64,000 nt of DNA from Micromonospora chersina (GCF_900091475.1 NZ_FMIB01000002.1:1674001-1738000), one strand, 5' to 3'. Counted from the stretch's first letter, positions 10,676 through 19,669 are shown. Numbers and translations are program-made. Notes: generated by a model not told the origin, from the letters alone.

Positions 10676-11284
10676 GTGGACAGCAGTGCCTGGGACACCC
10701 GGTATGCCAGCACACCGGGTCTGGTCTGGAGCGCCGAGCCGAACCGGTTCGTGGTCGAGTCGGTCACCGGGCTCACTCCCGGCGCAGCGCTGGACCTCGC
10801 CGCCGGCGAGGGGCGCAACGCGGTGTGGCTGGCCGAGCAGGGCTGGCGGGTGACCGCTGTGGACTTCTCACCGGTCGCCGTCGCCCGGGGACGCGAACTG
10901 GCCGCGGGCCGGGACGTCCCGGTGGAGTGGCGGGTCGCCGACGTCACGGCGTACCGGCCGGTGCCGGGCAGCTACGACCTGGTGCTGATCAGCTACCTGC
11001 AGCTGCCCGCCGACGACCTCGCCGGGGTGCTGGCCGCGGCCCGGCAGGCCCTGCGTCCCGGCGGCAGCCTCGTCGTGGTCGGCCACGACCTGGCGAACCT
11101 GACCGGCGGCACCGGCGGGCCGCAGGACCCGGCCGTCCTGCTCACCCCGGAGGCCGTGGTCGACGGGCTCGCCGGGCTGCACATCCGGCGCGCCGAGACG
11201 GCCCGCCGCCCGGTGTCCACCACCGACGGCGGCACCGTCGACGCGCTCGACACGGTCGTCGTGGCCACCCGGCCCGCCGACTGA
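10676..11284 (+). CDS. TehB-like class I SAM methyltransferase
   Basis: 202 residues from GTG 10676, preceded by GGAGG. Motif I reads ALDLAAGEGRNAVWLAEQGW with VTAVDFSPVAV behind it, as in the TehB/thiopurine-methyltransferase-like group that detoxifies tellurite or other electrophiles. The opening WDTRYASTPGLVWSAEPN resembles the protein encoded at 20810-21463, so the two are paralogues. The substrate is not established. Confidence 0.82.
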   Translation: MDSSAWDTRYASTPGLVWSAEPNRFVVESVTGLTPGAALDLAAGEGRNAVWLAEQGWRVTAVDFSPVAVARGRELAAGRDVPVEWRVADVTAYRPVPGSYDLVLISYLQLPADDLAGVLAAARQALRPGGSLVVVGHDLANLTGGTGGPQDPAVLLTPEAVVDGLAGLHIRRAETARRPVSTTDGGTVDALDTVVVATRPAD

Positions 11285-11345
11285 CCCGCCCCACCGGCCG
11301 GCGTGGGCGTGCACGGGTGGCCCGCCGGGCCGGCTGCCGACTGCC

Positions 11346-11401
11346 GGCTCACGGCTCACGGCTCACGGCTCACGGCTCACGGCTCACGGCTCACGGCTCA
11401 C
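11346..11401. repeat. 8-copy tandem heptanucleotide GGCTCAC
   Basis: Eight perfect head-to-tail copies of GGCTCAC fill 11346-11401. The array lies between two convergent genes and contains the stop codon (11398-11400) of the minus-strand dehydrogenase. It is a slippage-prone microsatellite: a copy-number change would not be multiple-of-three, but lies at and after the stop. Confidence 0.95.
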
Positions 11402-12411
11402 GGGCGCAGGATCAGCCGGATCGGGTTGCCCACCTTCTCCTTCACCCGACGCACCGCCTCTGGCGCGTCCGCCAGCGGAAGCACGTCGCTGACCGACCCG
11501 GACAGGTCGAGCCGGCCCAGCCCGGTGAGCGTCACCAACTGCCCGACGTGCTCGGCCTCGGAGCCGTAGTGGCCGAGGACCGCCTGCCGGTTGTAGGTGA
11601 ACCGGCTGTCCGACGGGATGCTTATCGGCTGGTTCGCGATGCCGGCGAGCACCAGCCGGCCGTGCCGGCCGAGCACGGTCATGGCCTGCTCCCGGACCGC
11701 GTTGACGCCGGCGAAGTCGAACGCCACGTCGAGCCCCCGGGTGCCGACCAGTTCGAGCACCGCGTCCTTGAAGCCGTCGTCCGCCGGGTCGATGGCCAGG
11801 TCCGCGCCGAGGGCGAGCGCCCGGTCCCGGGCCGCCGGCAGCGGGTCCACGGCGATCACCGGGGCCGCGCCGACCAGCAGCAGCAACTGCACCGCGTGCG
11901 CGCCGAGGCCACCGACGCCCCACACGGCGGCCGCCTCCGCCGGCCGGACCCGGCCGGTCTCGGTCACCGCCGCCCACGGCGTGGAGACCGCGTCGGGGAT
12001 GATGCAGGCCTGCTCGAACGAGATCAGATCGGGGACGGGGACCAGGGTGTCCTCCCGGGCCAGTGCGTACTCGGCCCAGCCACCGTCGTAGTCGACACCC
12101 CGGGTGAGCACGAGCCCGAACCGGTCCCGCTCCCCCGCCTGGAGCAGCACGCGCTGGCCCGGTTCCCAGCCCCGCACCCCCTCACCGAGCGCGTCCACCG
12201 TCCCGGCCACCTCGTGGCCGAGGGTCACCACGTCCCCGGCCAGGTAGAGCGGGGTCAGGGTTCCGTCGATCAGGTGCACGTCCGACAGGCACACCCCGGC
12301 CGCGGCGACCCGGATCCGCACCTGGCCGCGCCCCGGCTCGGGCACCGGCACCGATTCCATCCGCAGTGCCCGCTCGGTCACGTGCAGCCGTCCGGCCAGC
12401 ATCTCCGCCAC
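11398..12411 (-). CDS. zinc-binding alcohol dehydrogenase (MDR family)
   Basis: 337 residues. The start is taken as GTG 12409-12411, with GGGGAG five bases before it; the ATG nine bases further in has no spaced ribosome site. The catalytic-zinc region AAAGVCLSDVHLIDG and GHEVAGTV and the Rossmann segment AVWGVGGLGAHAVQLL are visible. The structural-zinc cysteine cluster is missing. Its C-terminal codons run into the GGCTCAC tandem repeat. The substrate is unknown; no pathway partner adjoins it. Confidence 0.83.
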   Translation of the reverse strand: MAEMLAGRLHVTERALRMESVPVPEPGRGQVRIRVAAAGVCLSDVHLIDGTLTPLYLAGDVVTLGHEVAGTVDALGEGVRGWEPGQRVLLQAGERDRFGLVLTRGVDYDGGWAEYALAREDTLVPVPDLISFEQACIIPDAVSTPWAAVTETGRVRPAEAAAVWGVGGLGAHAVQLLLLVGAAPVIAVDPLPAARDRALALGADLAIDPADDGFKDAVLELVGTRGLDVAFDFAGVNAVREQAMTVLGRHGRLVLAGIANQPISIPSDSRFTYNRQAVLGHYGSEAEHVGQLVTLTGLGRLDLSGSVSDVLPLADAPEAVRRVKEKVGNPIRLILRP

Positions 12412-12591
12412 GCTCGCTCCCCTCTCCGGCGTCCTCGACCTCACCAGCCGCGCCACGCTGGAGCCGTCGGCGTACCCGCCGCCGGCCCGCCGATGCGCCC
12501 CACCGGGAAAAACGGCGGCGCGGCCCATAACCGCGGGCCGCCGGGCGGCCGGCCGGTAGCATCCGGTCACGGACCGGCGGAGAGGACACCC

Positions 12592-13305
12592 GTGGGCACA
12601 CGCTTCGAGGAACTGGCCTGGCGGGAGACGCCGATCGGCGAGATCAGCCTGCGCCGGCGCCGCGACCCGTCGCTCGACGTCGACGTGTACGAGGTGAAGC
12701 TCGACGACGAGTTCCTGATGTCCAGCCTCTTCCCGGTCGCGGAGATCGAACTCGCCCGGCTCGGGCTGGCCCCGCTGACCGCCGGGGACCTGGACGTGGT
12801 GGTGGGCGGGCTCGGCCTCGGCTACACGGCGCGCACCGCGCTGGAGGATCCCCGGGTGCGCTCGCTGCTGGTGGTCGAGGCGATCGAGGACGTGATCGAC
12901 TGGCACCGCCGCGACCTGCTGCCGTTCGCCGCCGGGCTGGCCGCCGACCCGCGTACCCGGTTCGTCCGGGCCGACTTCTTCGCGGCGGTCGCGAGCGGCG
13001 CCGGGTTCGACCCGGAGGCGCCGGAGCGGCGGTTCCACGCGGTGCTGCTCGACGTGGACCACTCGCCGCGCCAGGTGCTGCACCCCAGCCACGCCGACTT
13101 CTACACGGTGGAGGGGCTGCGCCGGCTCGCCGCGCTGCTGCACCCGGAAGGGGTGTTCGCGCTCTGGTCGAACGACCCGCCCGACCCGGCGTTCCAGCGG
13201 ACGCTTACCGAGGTGTTCCCGACGTCGGTGGCGCACGTCGTCCGCTTCCCCAACCCGTTGCAGGGCCGGGAGGCCGCCAACACCGTGTACGTGGCCCGGC
13301 ACTGA
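12592..13305 (+). CDS. spermidine-synthase-like protein
   Basis: 237 residues from GTG 12592. The central fold has the GGLGLGYTARTAL glycine motif, the acidic VVEAIEDVIDWH, and HAVLLDVDHSPRQVL, as in spermidine-synthase/aminopropyltransferase-like methyltransferase-fold proteins. The N-terminal beta part of true spermidine synthases is shortened, so it is probably a member of the widespread uncharacterised SpeE-like group rather than a polyamine enzyme. It is divergent from the dehydrogenase gene. Confidence 0.75.
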   Translation: MGTRFEELAWRETPIGEISLRRRRDPSLDVDVYEVKLDDEFLMSSLFPVAEIELARLGLAPLTAGDLDVVVGGLGLGYTARTALEDPRVRSLLVVEAIEDVIDWHRRDLLPFAAGLAADPRTRFVRADFFAAVASGAGFDPEAPERRFHAVLLDVDHSPRQVLHPSHADFYTVEGLRRLAALLHPEGVFALWSNDPPDPAFQRTLTEVFPTSVAHVVRFPNPLQGREAANTVYVARH

Positions 13306-13377
13306 CCCGGCCCGGGCAGGCATGGCGGGAGCCGGAGCGGGAAAGCGGTCGGCCCACCGTACTCCCGGGAGGGTGAC

Positions 13378-13557
13378 ATGCGGGCTTTGCTCTGGATCGT
13401 CGGTGTCGTGGCCGGCGTGCTCATCCTGCTCGGGCTGCTCCTGGAGGCGGCCCGCTGGCTGCTCATCATCGGCGCCATCGCCGTGGTCGTCCTCCTCGTG
13501 CTGGCCTTCCTGCGGGGCCGCGGGGTGGTGCGACGCGAGGGCGCTCCACGCCGCTGA
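13378..13557 (+). CDS. small two-helix membrane protein
   Basis: 59 residues from ATG 13378, with GGGAGGGTGAC just before it. It consists almost entirely of two hydrophobic segments (WIVGVVAGVLILLGLLLEA and LLIIGAIAVVVLLVLAFL) and a basic C-terminal tail RGRGVVRREGAPRR. No function can be assigned; such proteins are common in actinomycetes. Confidence 0.6.
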   Translation: MRALLWIVGVVAGVLILLGLLLEAARWLLIIGAIAVVVLLVLAFLRGRGVVRREGAPRR

Positions 13558-13582
13558 CCCGCCGCCGTGTGACGAAGTCAGC

Positions 13583-13602
13583 AACTTACGCCGACGTAGG
13601 TT
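13583..13602. promoter_or_regulatory. TetR-type operator candidate before the acyl-CoA ligase gene
   Basis: AACTTACGCCGACGTAGGTT is a 20-bp imperfect palindrome with 8 of 10 positions pairing across the centre. It sits 54 bases before the ligase start, where TetR-family repressors of fatty acid genes usually bind. No TetR gene is in the window. Confidence 0.45.
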
Positions 13603-13655
13603 ACCGGTTGGTTAAGTTAGGCTGAGGACCGTCATCCGGCAGCGAGGAGACGGTG

Positions 13656-15335
13656 ATGGACGCGACCGCGGAGCGGCCCTGGACGCGCAGCTACGCCCCC
13701 GGTGTACCGGCCGAGATCGCGGAGCCGACCGGCTCGCTCGTGGATCTGCTCACCGACGCCGCCCGGCGCTTCGGCCCCCGGGTGGCGCTGGACTTCTACG
13801 GCGCCACGACCACCTACGCCGACCTGGCCGACCAGGTGGCCCGGGCGGCCGAGGCGCTGCGCCGGCTCGGTGTCGGCCCTGGCGACCGGGTGGCGCTGGT
13901 GCTGCCGAACTGCCCGCAGCACGTGGTGGCCTTCTACGCGGTGCTGCGCCTCGGCGCGGTGGTGGTCGAGCACAACCCCCTCTACACCGCCGACGAACTG
14001 GCCCACCAGCTCACCGACCACGGCGCCCGGGTCGCGGTGGTCTGGGACAAGGTCGCGCCGCTGGTCGCCGGGCGGGGCGCGGTGGAGACGGTGCTGGCCG
14101 TCGACCTGCCCGGGGCGCTGCCCCGGCTCAAGCGCTGGGCGCTGCGGCTGCCGCTGCCCAAGGTCCGCGCCGCGAGGGCCGCCATGACCGCCCCGGCCCC
14201 CGGCACGCTCTCCTGGTCGGCGCTGGTCGCCGACGCCGCCCCGCTGGCCGCCGACCACCCCGCGCCCCGGCCCGCCGACACCGCGCTGCTCCAGTACACC
14301 GGCGGCACCACCGGCGTCCCGAAGGGCGCCGTCCTGACCCACCGCAACCTGCGGGCCAACGCCGCGCAGGGCCGCGCCTGGGTGCCCGGCCTGCGCGACG
14401 GCGCCGAGACCGTGTACGCCGTGCTGCCGCTGTTCCACGCGTACGGGCTGACCCTCTGCCTGACCTTCTCGGTGAGCATCGGGGCCACCCTGGTGCTCTT
14501 CCCCCGTTTCGACCTCGACCAGGTGCTCGACGCGGCGCGCCGCCGCCCGCCGACCTTCCTGCCCGCCGTCCCGCCGATCTACGCGCGGCTCGCCACCGCG
14601 GCCCGGGAACGCGGCGTCGACCTCACCTCCGTCCGGTACGCCATCTCGGGCGCCATGGCGCTCCCGCCGGCCACCGTGCAGCTGTGGGAGTCGGTGACCG
14701 GCGGACTGCTCGTGGAGGGCTACGGGATGACCGAGACCTCCCCCATCACCCTGGGCAACCCGGTCGCCCCGACCCGCCGCCCGGGCACGGTCGGGGTGCC
14801 GTTCCCCTCCACGGAGGTGCGCCTCGTCGACCCGGAGGACCCGACCCGGGACCGTGCCCCCGGCGAGGCCGGCGAGCTGCTGGTCCGCGGCCCGCAGGTG
14901 TTCTCCGGCTACTGGAACCGCCCCGAGGAGACCGCCCGCGTGCTGCTGCCCGGCGGCTGGCTCCGTACCGGGGACGTGGTCACCATGGACGCCGACGGCT
15001 TCGTCACCGTGGTCGACCGGATCAAGGAGCTGATCATCACGGGTGGGTTCAACGTCTACCCGTCCGAGGTGGAGGAGGCGCTGCGCCGCATCCCCGGCGT
15101 CCGCGAGGCCGCCGCCGTCGGCCTGCCCACCGCGGACGGCGAGGAGGTGGTGGCCGCCGTGGTGCTCGACCCGGGGGTGGGCGCGGACTGTGACTCGGTC
15201 CGCTCGGCCTGCCGGCGGCACCTCGCCGGCTACAAGGTGCCGCGCCGGGTGGTGGTGGTCGACGACCTGCCCCGCTCCCAGATCGGCAAGGTCCTCCGCC
15301 GCGAGGTCCGCGACCGCCTCCTCGCGGAGGGCTGA
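13656..15335 (+). CDS. long-chain fatty acid-CoA ligase (AMP-forming)
   Basis: 559 residues. The ATG at 13656 is preferred over the GTG at 13653 because it is six bases from GAGGAG. The adenylate-forming signature YTGGTTGVPKGAVLTH is near residue 213, followed by GYGMTETSP, RTGDVV, the hinge DRIKELIITGGFNVYPSEVEE and the C-terminal lysine region SQIGKVLRRE. It would activate medium- or long-chain fatty acids as acyl-CoA. A TetR-like operator upstream suggests control by acyl-CoA or a fatty acid. No beta-oxidation genes adjoin directly; an acyl-CoA dehydrogenase lies 8 kb on. Confidence 0.88.
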   Translation: MDATAERPWTRSYAPGVPAEIAEPTGSLVDLLTDAARRFGPRVALDFYGATTTYADLADQVARAAEALRRLGVGPGDRVALVLPNCPQHVVAFYAVLRLGAVVVEHNPLYTADELAHQLTDHGARVAVVWDKVAPLVAGRGAVETVLAVDLPGALPRLKRWALRLPLPKVRAARAAMTAPAPGTLSWSALVADAAPLAADHPAPRPADTALLQYTGGTTGVPKGAVLTHRNLRANAAQGRAWVPGLRDGAETVYAVLPLFHAYGLTLCLTFSVSIGATLVLFPRFDLDQVLDAARRRPPTFLPAVPPIYARLATAARERGVDLTSVRYAISGAMALPPATVQLWESVTGGLLVEGYGMTETSPITLGNPVAPTRRPGTVGVPFPSTEVRLVDPEDPTRDRAPGEAGELLVRGPQVFSGYWNRPEETARVLLPGGWLRTGDVVTMDADGFVTVVDRIKELIITGGFNVYPSEVEEALRRIPGVREAAAVGLPTADGEEVVAAVVLDPGVGADCDSVRSACRRHLAGYKVPRRVVVVDDLPRSQIGKVLRREVRDRLLAEG

Positions 15336-15364
15336 GGGCTGACCGGCCTCAGGGCCGGCTTGCG

Positions 15365-16177
15365 TCAGCGCACGGCGTGTTCCGCGGCCAGGATGGCACC
15401 GCTCAGCTCGGTCACGAACTCCCGCACCTCGTCGGCACGGCCCGGATCGGTGTCCGAACCGGACCCGTACCACCAGTCGCGTGCCCAGACGATGAGGCCC
15501 ACCCACCTGGGACAGGCGGCGACGGTCCGGTCCGCGGCCCGCCGCTTGGACAGCTGCCTGCCGTGCCGGAGGCGCTGCCAGGCCCGGCAGAGGGTGAGCA
15601 CCGCGTAGGACTGGGCTCCGGGAGTGGTCATCCGGGTCACCCAGGTCGGCCAGTCGCGGACGTGGTCCAGCAGAGCCGAGCGGACGAGACCGGCGTCGAC
15701 CGCGGGCAGCAGGTCCCCGGCCGGCGGTCCCAGCAGGCTGCGGCCGTGGTCGTGCACCGTGGACCAGGTCACGACGCGGTGCGTGGTGGCGGGCAGCGGG
15801 TGCAGCGACTCACCGGGGCTGACCCGGGCGATGACGTGGTCGTGACCGGCGCGCCCCTGCGCGGCGTCGCGCACGGCGCCCAGTGACACGTACTCCACCT
15901 CGATCCTGCCGGCCCACCGCGGGTGCCGCCGGTCGAGGTCCGCATGCAGGCCGGCAAGCACGTCGAGGAGGTTCTCGTCGGGGTCGGCGTCCAGCACGGC
16001 GAGCAGATCGAGGTCGCTGCGGTCCGGCGCGAAGTCACCGGCGATCAGCGATCCGTGCAGGTAGAGGCCCAGGAGCCTGCCGTCCAGGGCGGAGCCCCAG
16101 GCGTCACGAAGATCAGACAGGACCGTCTCGGGGGTCGGCACCCGGTCATCCTGCGCCGCGGGCCCCAGCTCCGCCAT
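15365..16177 (-). CDS. aminoglycoside adenylyltransferase-like nucleotidyltransferase
   Basis: 270 residues. The nucleotidyltransferase signature GLYLHGSLIAGDFAPDRSDLDLL (metal-binding Asp pair in SDLD) is followed by VEYVSLGAV and a helical C-terminal domain with SYAVLTLCRAWQRL, the layout of ANT(3'')/AadA-type enzymes (DUF4111-like C-terminus). Such enzymes modify streptomycin or spectinomycin, but many chromosomal homologues have other or unknown substrates, so resistance is not claimed. Convergent with the ligase gene. Confidence 0.78.
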   Translation of the reverse strand: MAELGPAAQDDRVPTPETVLSDLRDAWGSALDGRLLGLYLHGSLIAGDFAPDRSDLDLLAVLDADPDENLLDVLAGLHADLDRRHPRWAGRIEVEYVSLGAVRDAAQGRAGHDHVIARVSPGESLHPLPATTHRVVTWSTVHDHGRSLLGPPAGDLLPAVDAGLVRSALLDHVRDWPTWVTRMTTPGAQSYAVLTLCRAWQRLRHGRQLSKRRAADRTVAACPRWVGLIVWARDWWYGSGSDTDPGRADEVREFVTELSGAILAAEHAVR

Positions 16178-16216
16178 CGAGTAAGGCCCGCGGCCCTGAC
16201 CCGGTCCGCGCCCGCG

Positions 16217-17386
16217 TCAGGTGGCGGCCATCGGTGCCACGGCGAACAGGGGCGGCGTCGGATGGGCTGCCCGGATCGCGGCGACGACCTCCGTCAGTTG
16301 CGGGTAGCCGCCGCCGGCCGCCCTGACGAGGGCGTCCGCGTCGGCGTGGTTGCCGAGCTGACACTCCGCGACGGCCCGCAGGAGAAACGCGATGTCGCAC
16401 AGGTCCGGCGGGTCGACGCCCGGCCGGATGTCGACAAGCAGCGACCGCGCCTGCTCCGGGCGGTGGTTGAGCAGGTGGGCCAGGCTCATGGCGACACGAG
16501 CGGACATCAGGTGCGGCTGCACGTGGAATGCGATCTGCGCCAGTTCCGCGATCTCCAGCACCTCTCGGCGTTCGACAGGCGCGCCGTTCACCACCGCGCC
16601 GTACAGGTACCACAAGCCGAACTGGACGGTGAGCACCTGCCCGATCGCGGCAGCGGCCACGGGGTCGGTGGTGTCGGCGCGAGCCAGCGCCGCGAGCCGC
16701 TCGGCGTCGGCGACGAGGTCCGCCGCCGACTGCGCCCGTCCCGTGCTCCAGCGCTGCTGGAACGCGGCGAGCGCGCCTCGGGGGTCCTCACCGTCGCGAA
16801 CCGGACCGCCGGGCGGAGGGCTGACCGCTCGCACCGTCCTGTTGATCTCCTCCTGGTAGTGGGCCGCCCGCAGCCCGGCGCGGGTGGCCGTCGGCGCCGA
16901 GAGCCAGCGGAGCAGGTTGCGGCCGTCGCTGCGGGGCGACGTCCCGGGAATGAGGTTGAGCACCCCGAGCAGCGCCGCGACGAGCGCCGCGCCGAGCAGT
17001 GCGAGGCGCGTCATCGGCGTGCTCGTCGACGCCCCGGCGACGGCGAGCGCCGCCGCGGCACACATGTTCGCCACCGGACCAGCGAGGTAGAACAGCACCA
17101 TCCGCAGTGGCAACGCGGTCGCCGACGGCGCCGGCCGGACCACCACCTCGTTCCGCCGCCCGGTGAAGGGCGCGATACGGACCGCGACGATCGGCAGGCG
17201 CAAAAGCTTCGCCGCGACGAGGTGCCCGCACTCGTGCAGGACGACGTGCACCCACACCGACAGGCAGGTGAAGCCGACAGCGGCGATCGCACCCGTCACG
17301 GACTCGGTGACGAACAGCGCGAACACCACCGCCTCCAGCGCCAGGAGGACGGACGCGGCGACCGGCCGCCGGCGGGAGGAGATCAC
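16217..17386 (-). CDS. M50-family membrane metalloprotease-like protein with helical C-terminus
   Basis: 389 residues. The zinc-binding motif HECGH is at residues 51-55 within the second membrane helix, and NLIPGTSPRSDG near residue 160 supplies the distal Asp of site-2 proteases. Further membrane helices lie around residues 97-150. The C-terminal ~200 residues are soluble, alpha-helical and repeat-like (LLNHRPEQARSLL, AVAECQLGNHADADALV), which resembles degenerate TPRs. Possibly processes a membrane-bound regulator. No adjacent sigma or anti-sigma gene points to a substrate. Confidence 0.75.
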   Translation of the reverse strand: MISSRRRPVAASVLLALEAVVFALFVTESVTGAIAAVGFTCLSVWVHVVLHECGHLVAAKLLRLPIVAVRIAPFTGRRNEVVVRPAPSATALPLRMVLFYLAGPVANMCAAAALAVAGASTSTPMTRLALLGAALVAALLGVLNLIPGTSPRSDGRNLLRWLSAPTATRAGLRAAHYQEEINRTVRAVSPPPGGPVRDGEDPRGALAAFQQRWSTGRAQSAADLVADAERLAALARADTTDPVAAAAIGQVLTVQFGLWYLYGAVVNGAPVERREVLEIAELAQIAFHVQPHLMSARVAMSLAHLLNHRPEQARSLLVDIRPGVDPPDLCDIAFLLRAVAECQLGNHADADALVRAAGGGYPQLTEVVAAIRAAHPTPPLFAVAPMAAT

Positions 17387-17487
17387 CGGCAGATGGTACG
17401 GCCGGATGAACCGAGCCTTGTGACGCCGGCCGCGGGTGGCCCGACAACCCGGGTGCGGGCGTCGACGGACTGGTGTTGACTCTGCCG

Positions 17488-18231
17488 GTGGATCGTCAAC
17501 GGCTCAGCAGCATCGCGCACACGCGCCACCCGATCGCGGCCCCGATCTTCGGTGTGACCCTCAACCGGCTCCTGCGCCGGGCGGGCCGCCAGCCGACGGC
17601 TCGCGTCCTCGACCTCGGTTGCGGGGAAGGAGCCTGGGCGCTGCAGGCGCTCGCCCACTACCCCGACGGGCACGCGGACGGCGTGGACATCAGCGCGTAC
17701 GCCCTCGACCGCGCCGCCGGTGCCGCCGCCGCGCGCGGCCTCGCCGACCGGCTCACGCTGCACCAGCGGGACGCCCGGACGTACGTGCCCGACGGCGACT
17801 ACGACCTGGTGCTGTGCGTCGGGTCGACCCACGTGTTCGGCGGATTCGGCCCGACGCTGGAGCTGGCCGGCCGGCACGTGAACCACGACGGCGTCCTGAT
17901 GGTCGGTGAGGGGTTCTGGCAGGTGCCGCCGACCCCGGAGGCGCTCGCGGCCCTAGACGCGAAGCCGGAGGAGTTCACCGACCTCGCCGGCCTTGTCGAC
18001 GCCGCCGAGCAGGCCGGCTGGACGCCGGTGTACGCCCACGTCAGCGACGCCGCCGAGTGGGACGACTACGAATGGTCGTGGGTGGGCTCGCTCACGGAGT
18101 GGGCGTTGGACAACCCCGGCCATCCGGACGCCGCCGAGGCGCTCACCGCGGCGCGGGAGCACCGCGACCAGTGGTTGCGCGGGTACCGCGACGTCCTGGG
18201 CTTCGTGACGCTGGTGCTCCGCCGCACCTGA
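17488..18231 (+). CDS. class I SAM-dependent methyltransferase
   Basis: 247 residues if started at GTG 17488 (VDRQRLSSIAHTRHP, the usual N-terminus in this group); an in-frame GTG at 17473 adds five residues, and neither start has a clear ribosome site. Motif I is RVLDLGCGEGAWALQAL, then GVDISAYALDRA and LTLHQRDARTYV. The C-terminal part has WVGSLTEWALDNP. The substrate is unknown. Divergent from the M50 gene. Confidence 0.8.
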   Translation: MDRQRLSSIAHTRHPIAAPIFGVTLNRLLRRAGRQPTARVLDLGCGEGAWALQALAHYPDGHADGVDISAYALDRAAGAAAARGLADRLTLHQRDARTYVPDGDYDLVLCVGSTHVFGGFGPTLELAGRHVNHDGVLMVGEGFWQVPPTPEALAALDAKPEEFTDLAGLVDAAEQAGWTPVYAHVSDAAEWDDYEWSWVGSLTEWALDNPGHPDAAEALTAAREHRDQWLRGYRDVLGFVTLVLRRT

Positions 18232-18289
18232 CCGTGGTGCGGTTCCACTCTCGTGCCGACAAGTAGACGACTGTAGAGGCAGACGTTCC

Positions 18290-19213
18290 TCAGTTTGGCT
18301 TGACGCTGAGATGCACATCGTCCGCGTTCACCAAGTAGAAATACTTAGTCCGCCGACAGAATAGGACGTGTTGGCCCTCGGCTGTCCCGAGCACGAGGAA
18401 TTCATCGGGCGAAGCCCACGCAATCTTGGCCTCTCCACTCCCGGGCGGCAGCTTGTTGAGCAGTTCCTTCTTTTTTTCTGCGTCAATCAGAGCGCCTGGC
18501 ACCTCTCGAAGGTCGCTCCATTCGACGCTCGCAACCGGCGGAGTGAAACCAATCAGGAATGTTGCTCTACTTGGTTCACCCTGCCGCAACTGGAGTCCGA
18601 TTCCGTAGGACCAAGCATTCGTCATGACGCCTGCGTCGCCGATCAGGACGACGGCCATGACGAAAAATGCGGCGGCTCGGCGGTTGGGGTTCCGAACCGC
18701 ATGCTGCCAGCCAGCAAGGAAAGCGACAAGTCCAAGGCAGCAGCCCACGGCGAGCGTTTCCCAACGTGGCTGCCACCGGCTATCGAGGACGGCTTGCAGG
18801 ACGAGGCCGGCCATGACCGTCAGCGTGACAAGAAATGCATACAACACGGCCCGATGACGAAACTGATTCTTCTTCAGCATATACCAGCCCTTTGCTACCT
18901 CCGGAAGCCTGCCCTTCTTTTGATGCCGCCATACTCGGACCGCCTTCCGCGCCCCCACCCCTATGCCAGCTAGGCCGAGGAACAGCACGGCTGAAATGAA
19001 GCACACGTACGCGGCGCCAATACTCAGCTGGACGGCCGAGCCTCCTTTGATTCCCACCCGGTCCGGCGTCACCGAAAAGGCGCCGTAGAAGCCCGCCTGC
19101 TGACACCAGAAGAGGAACAAAACGCTACCCACCACGACGCCTGCCGTCGCCGCCGCGATGATCGGTTCGACGGAGTTGCGTTGCTGAGTGTTTCCGCTGA
19201 CCGCGTGATCCAT
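18290..19213 (-). CDS. hypothetical multi-pass membrane protein, atypical base composition
   Basis: 307 residues from ATG 19213; a TTG at 19243 would add ten. About five hydrophobic segments are visible (AAATAGVVVGSVLFLFW, IGAAYVCFISAVLFLGLAG, VLYAFLVTLTVMAGLVL, LAVGCCLGLVAFLAGW, AAAFFVMAVVLIGDAGVM), followed by a soluble C-terminal domain of about 100 residues. The gene is clearly less GC-rich than its neighbours and uses A/T-ending codons often, which points to acquisition by transfer. No family recognised. Confidence 0.65.
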   Translation of the reverse strand: MDHAVSGNTQQRNSVEPIIAAATAGVVVGSVLFLFWCQQAGFYGAFSVTPDRVGIKGGSAVQLSIGAAYVCFISAVLFLGLAGIGVGARKAVRVWRHQKKGRLPEVAKGWYMLKKNQFRHRAVLYAFLVTLTVMAGLVLQAVLDSRWQPRWETLAVGCCLGLVAFLAGWQHAVRNPNRRAAAFFVMAVVLIGDAGVMTNAWSYGIGLQLRQGEPSRATFLIGFTPPVASVEWSDLREVPGALIDAEKKKELLNKLPPGSGEAKIAWASPDEFLVLGTAEGQHVLFCRRTKYFYLVNADDVHLSVKPN

Positions 19214-19375
19214 CCCACCATCGTGGGCGATGACGGCAAACAATGGAAGCGACCCATCTGTCGCTAATCAATCCCGACGCCCGGCGATGGGAGGGCACGG
19301 CGACAACTTCCCGTCACAGCGGCACGCTCCTAACGGCTGGTGAGTTCCTGCTCGCCGCTCACACTGGCCGAACAG

Positions 19376-19669
19376 TCAGCCGAGGCCGCGGTCAGCGGCC
19401 CACAGGGCACTGGCGCGGCTGGCCGCCCCGTCGACCAGTGCCACCAGCTCGGGCCGCTCGGGCACGGGGAACGAGACGTAGGTGCCAAGGCCGCCGGCGG
19501 TCGGCCGGCCGTACGCCTTCGCCGCGAGGCGACCGTCGGGCAGGAGCCGGACGTTGAGCGTGGTCAGCGTGAACTCCTCACCGCGTCGGGTGTCGATCCA
19601 GCGGAGCCCCTCGGGGATCGTGACGTTGATGGCCAGGGCGCTGACCTCGAGGGGGACGTCGCTGTTCAT
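19376..19669 (-). CDS. small hypothetical protein
   Basis: 97 residues from ATG 19669, with no cysteines or membrane helices. The sequence LRWIDTRRGEEFTLTTLNVRL, then GRPTAGGLGTYVSFPVPER, looks like a compact beta-rich protein. Codon use is normal for the genome. No function recognised. Confidence 0.55.
   Translation of the reverse strand: MNSDVPLEVSALAINVTIPEGLRWIDTRRGEEFTLTTLNVRLLPDGRLAAKAYGRPTAGGLGTYVSFPVPERPELVALVDGAASRASALWAADRGLG

Noticed and set aside
12532..12591. A promoter for the spermidine-synthase-like gene
   Set aside because: The gap is GC-rich and no -35/-10 pair of acceptable spacing is visible.
9517..13305. A 1262-codon plus-strand frame spanning several genes
   Set aside because: Only its last 237 codons (from GTG 12592) encode a recognisable protein; the rest is an out-of-frame reading of GC-rich genes, rich in Arg, Gly and Pro.
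18368..18973. A 201-codon plus-strand frame opposite the low-GC membrane protein gene
   Set aside because: The minus-strand frame has clear membrane helices and a start with sensible N-terminus; the plus-strand frame has no motifs and no ribosome site.
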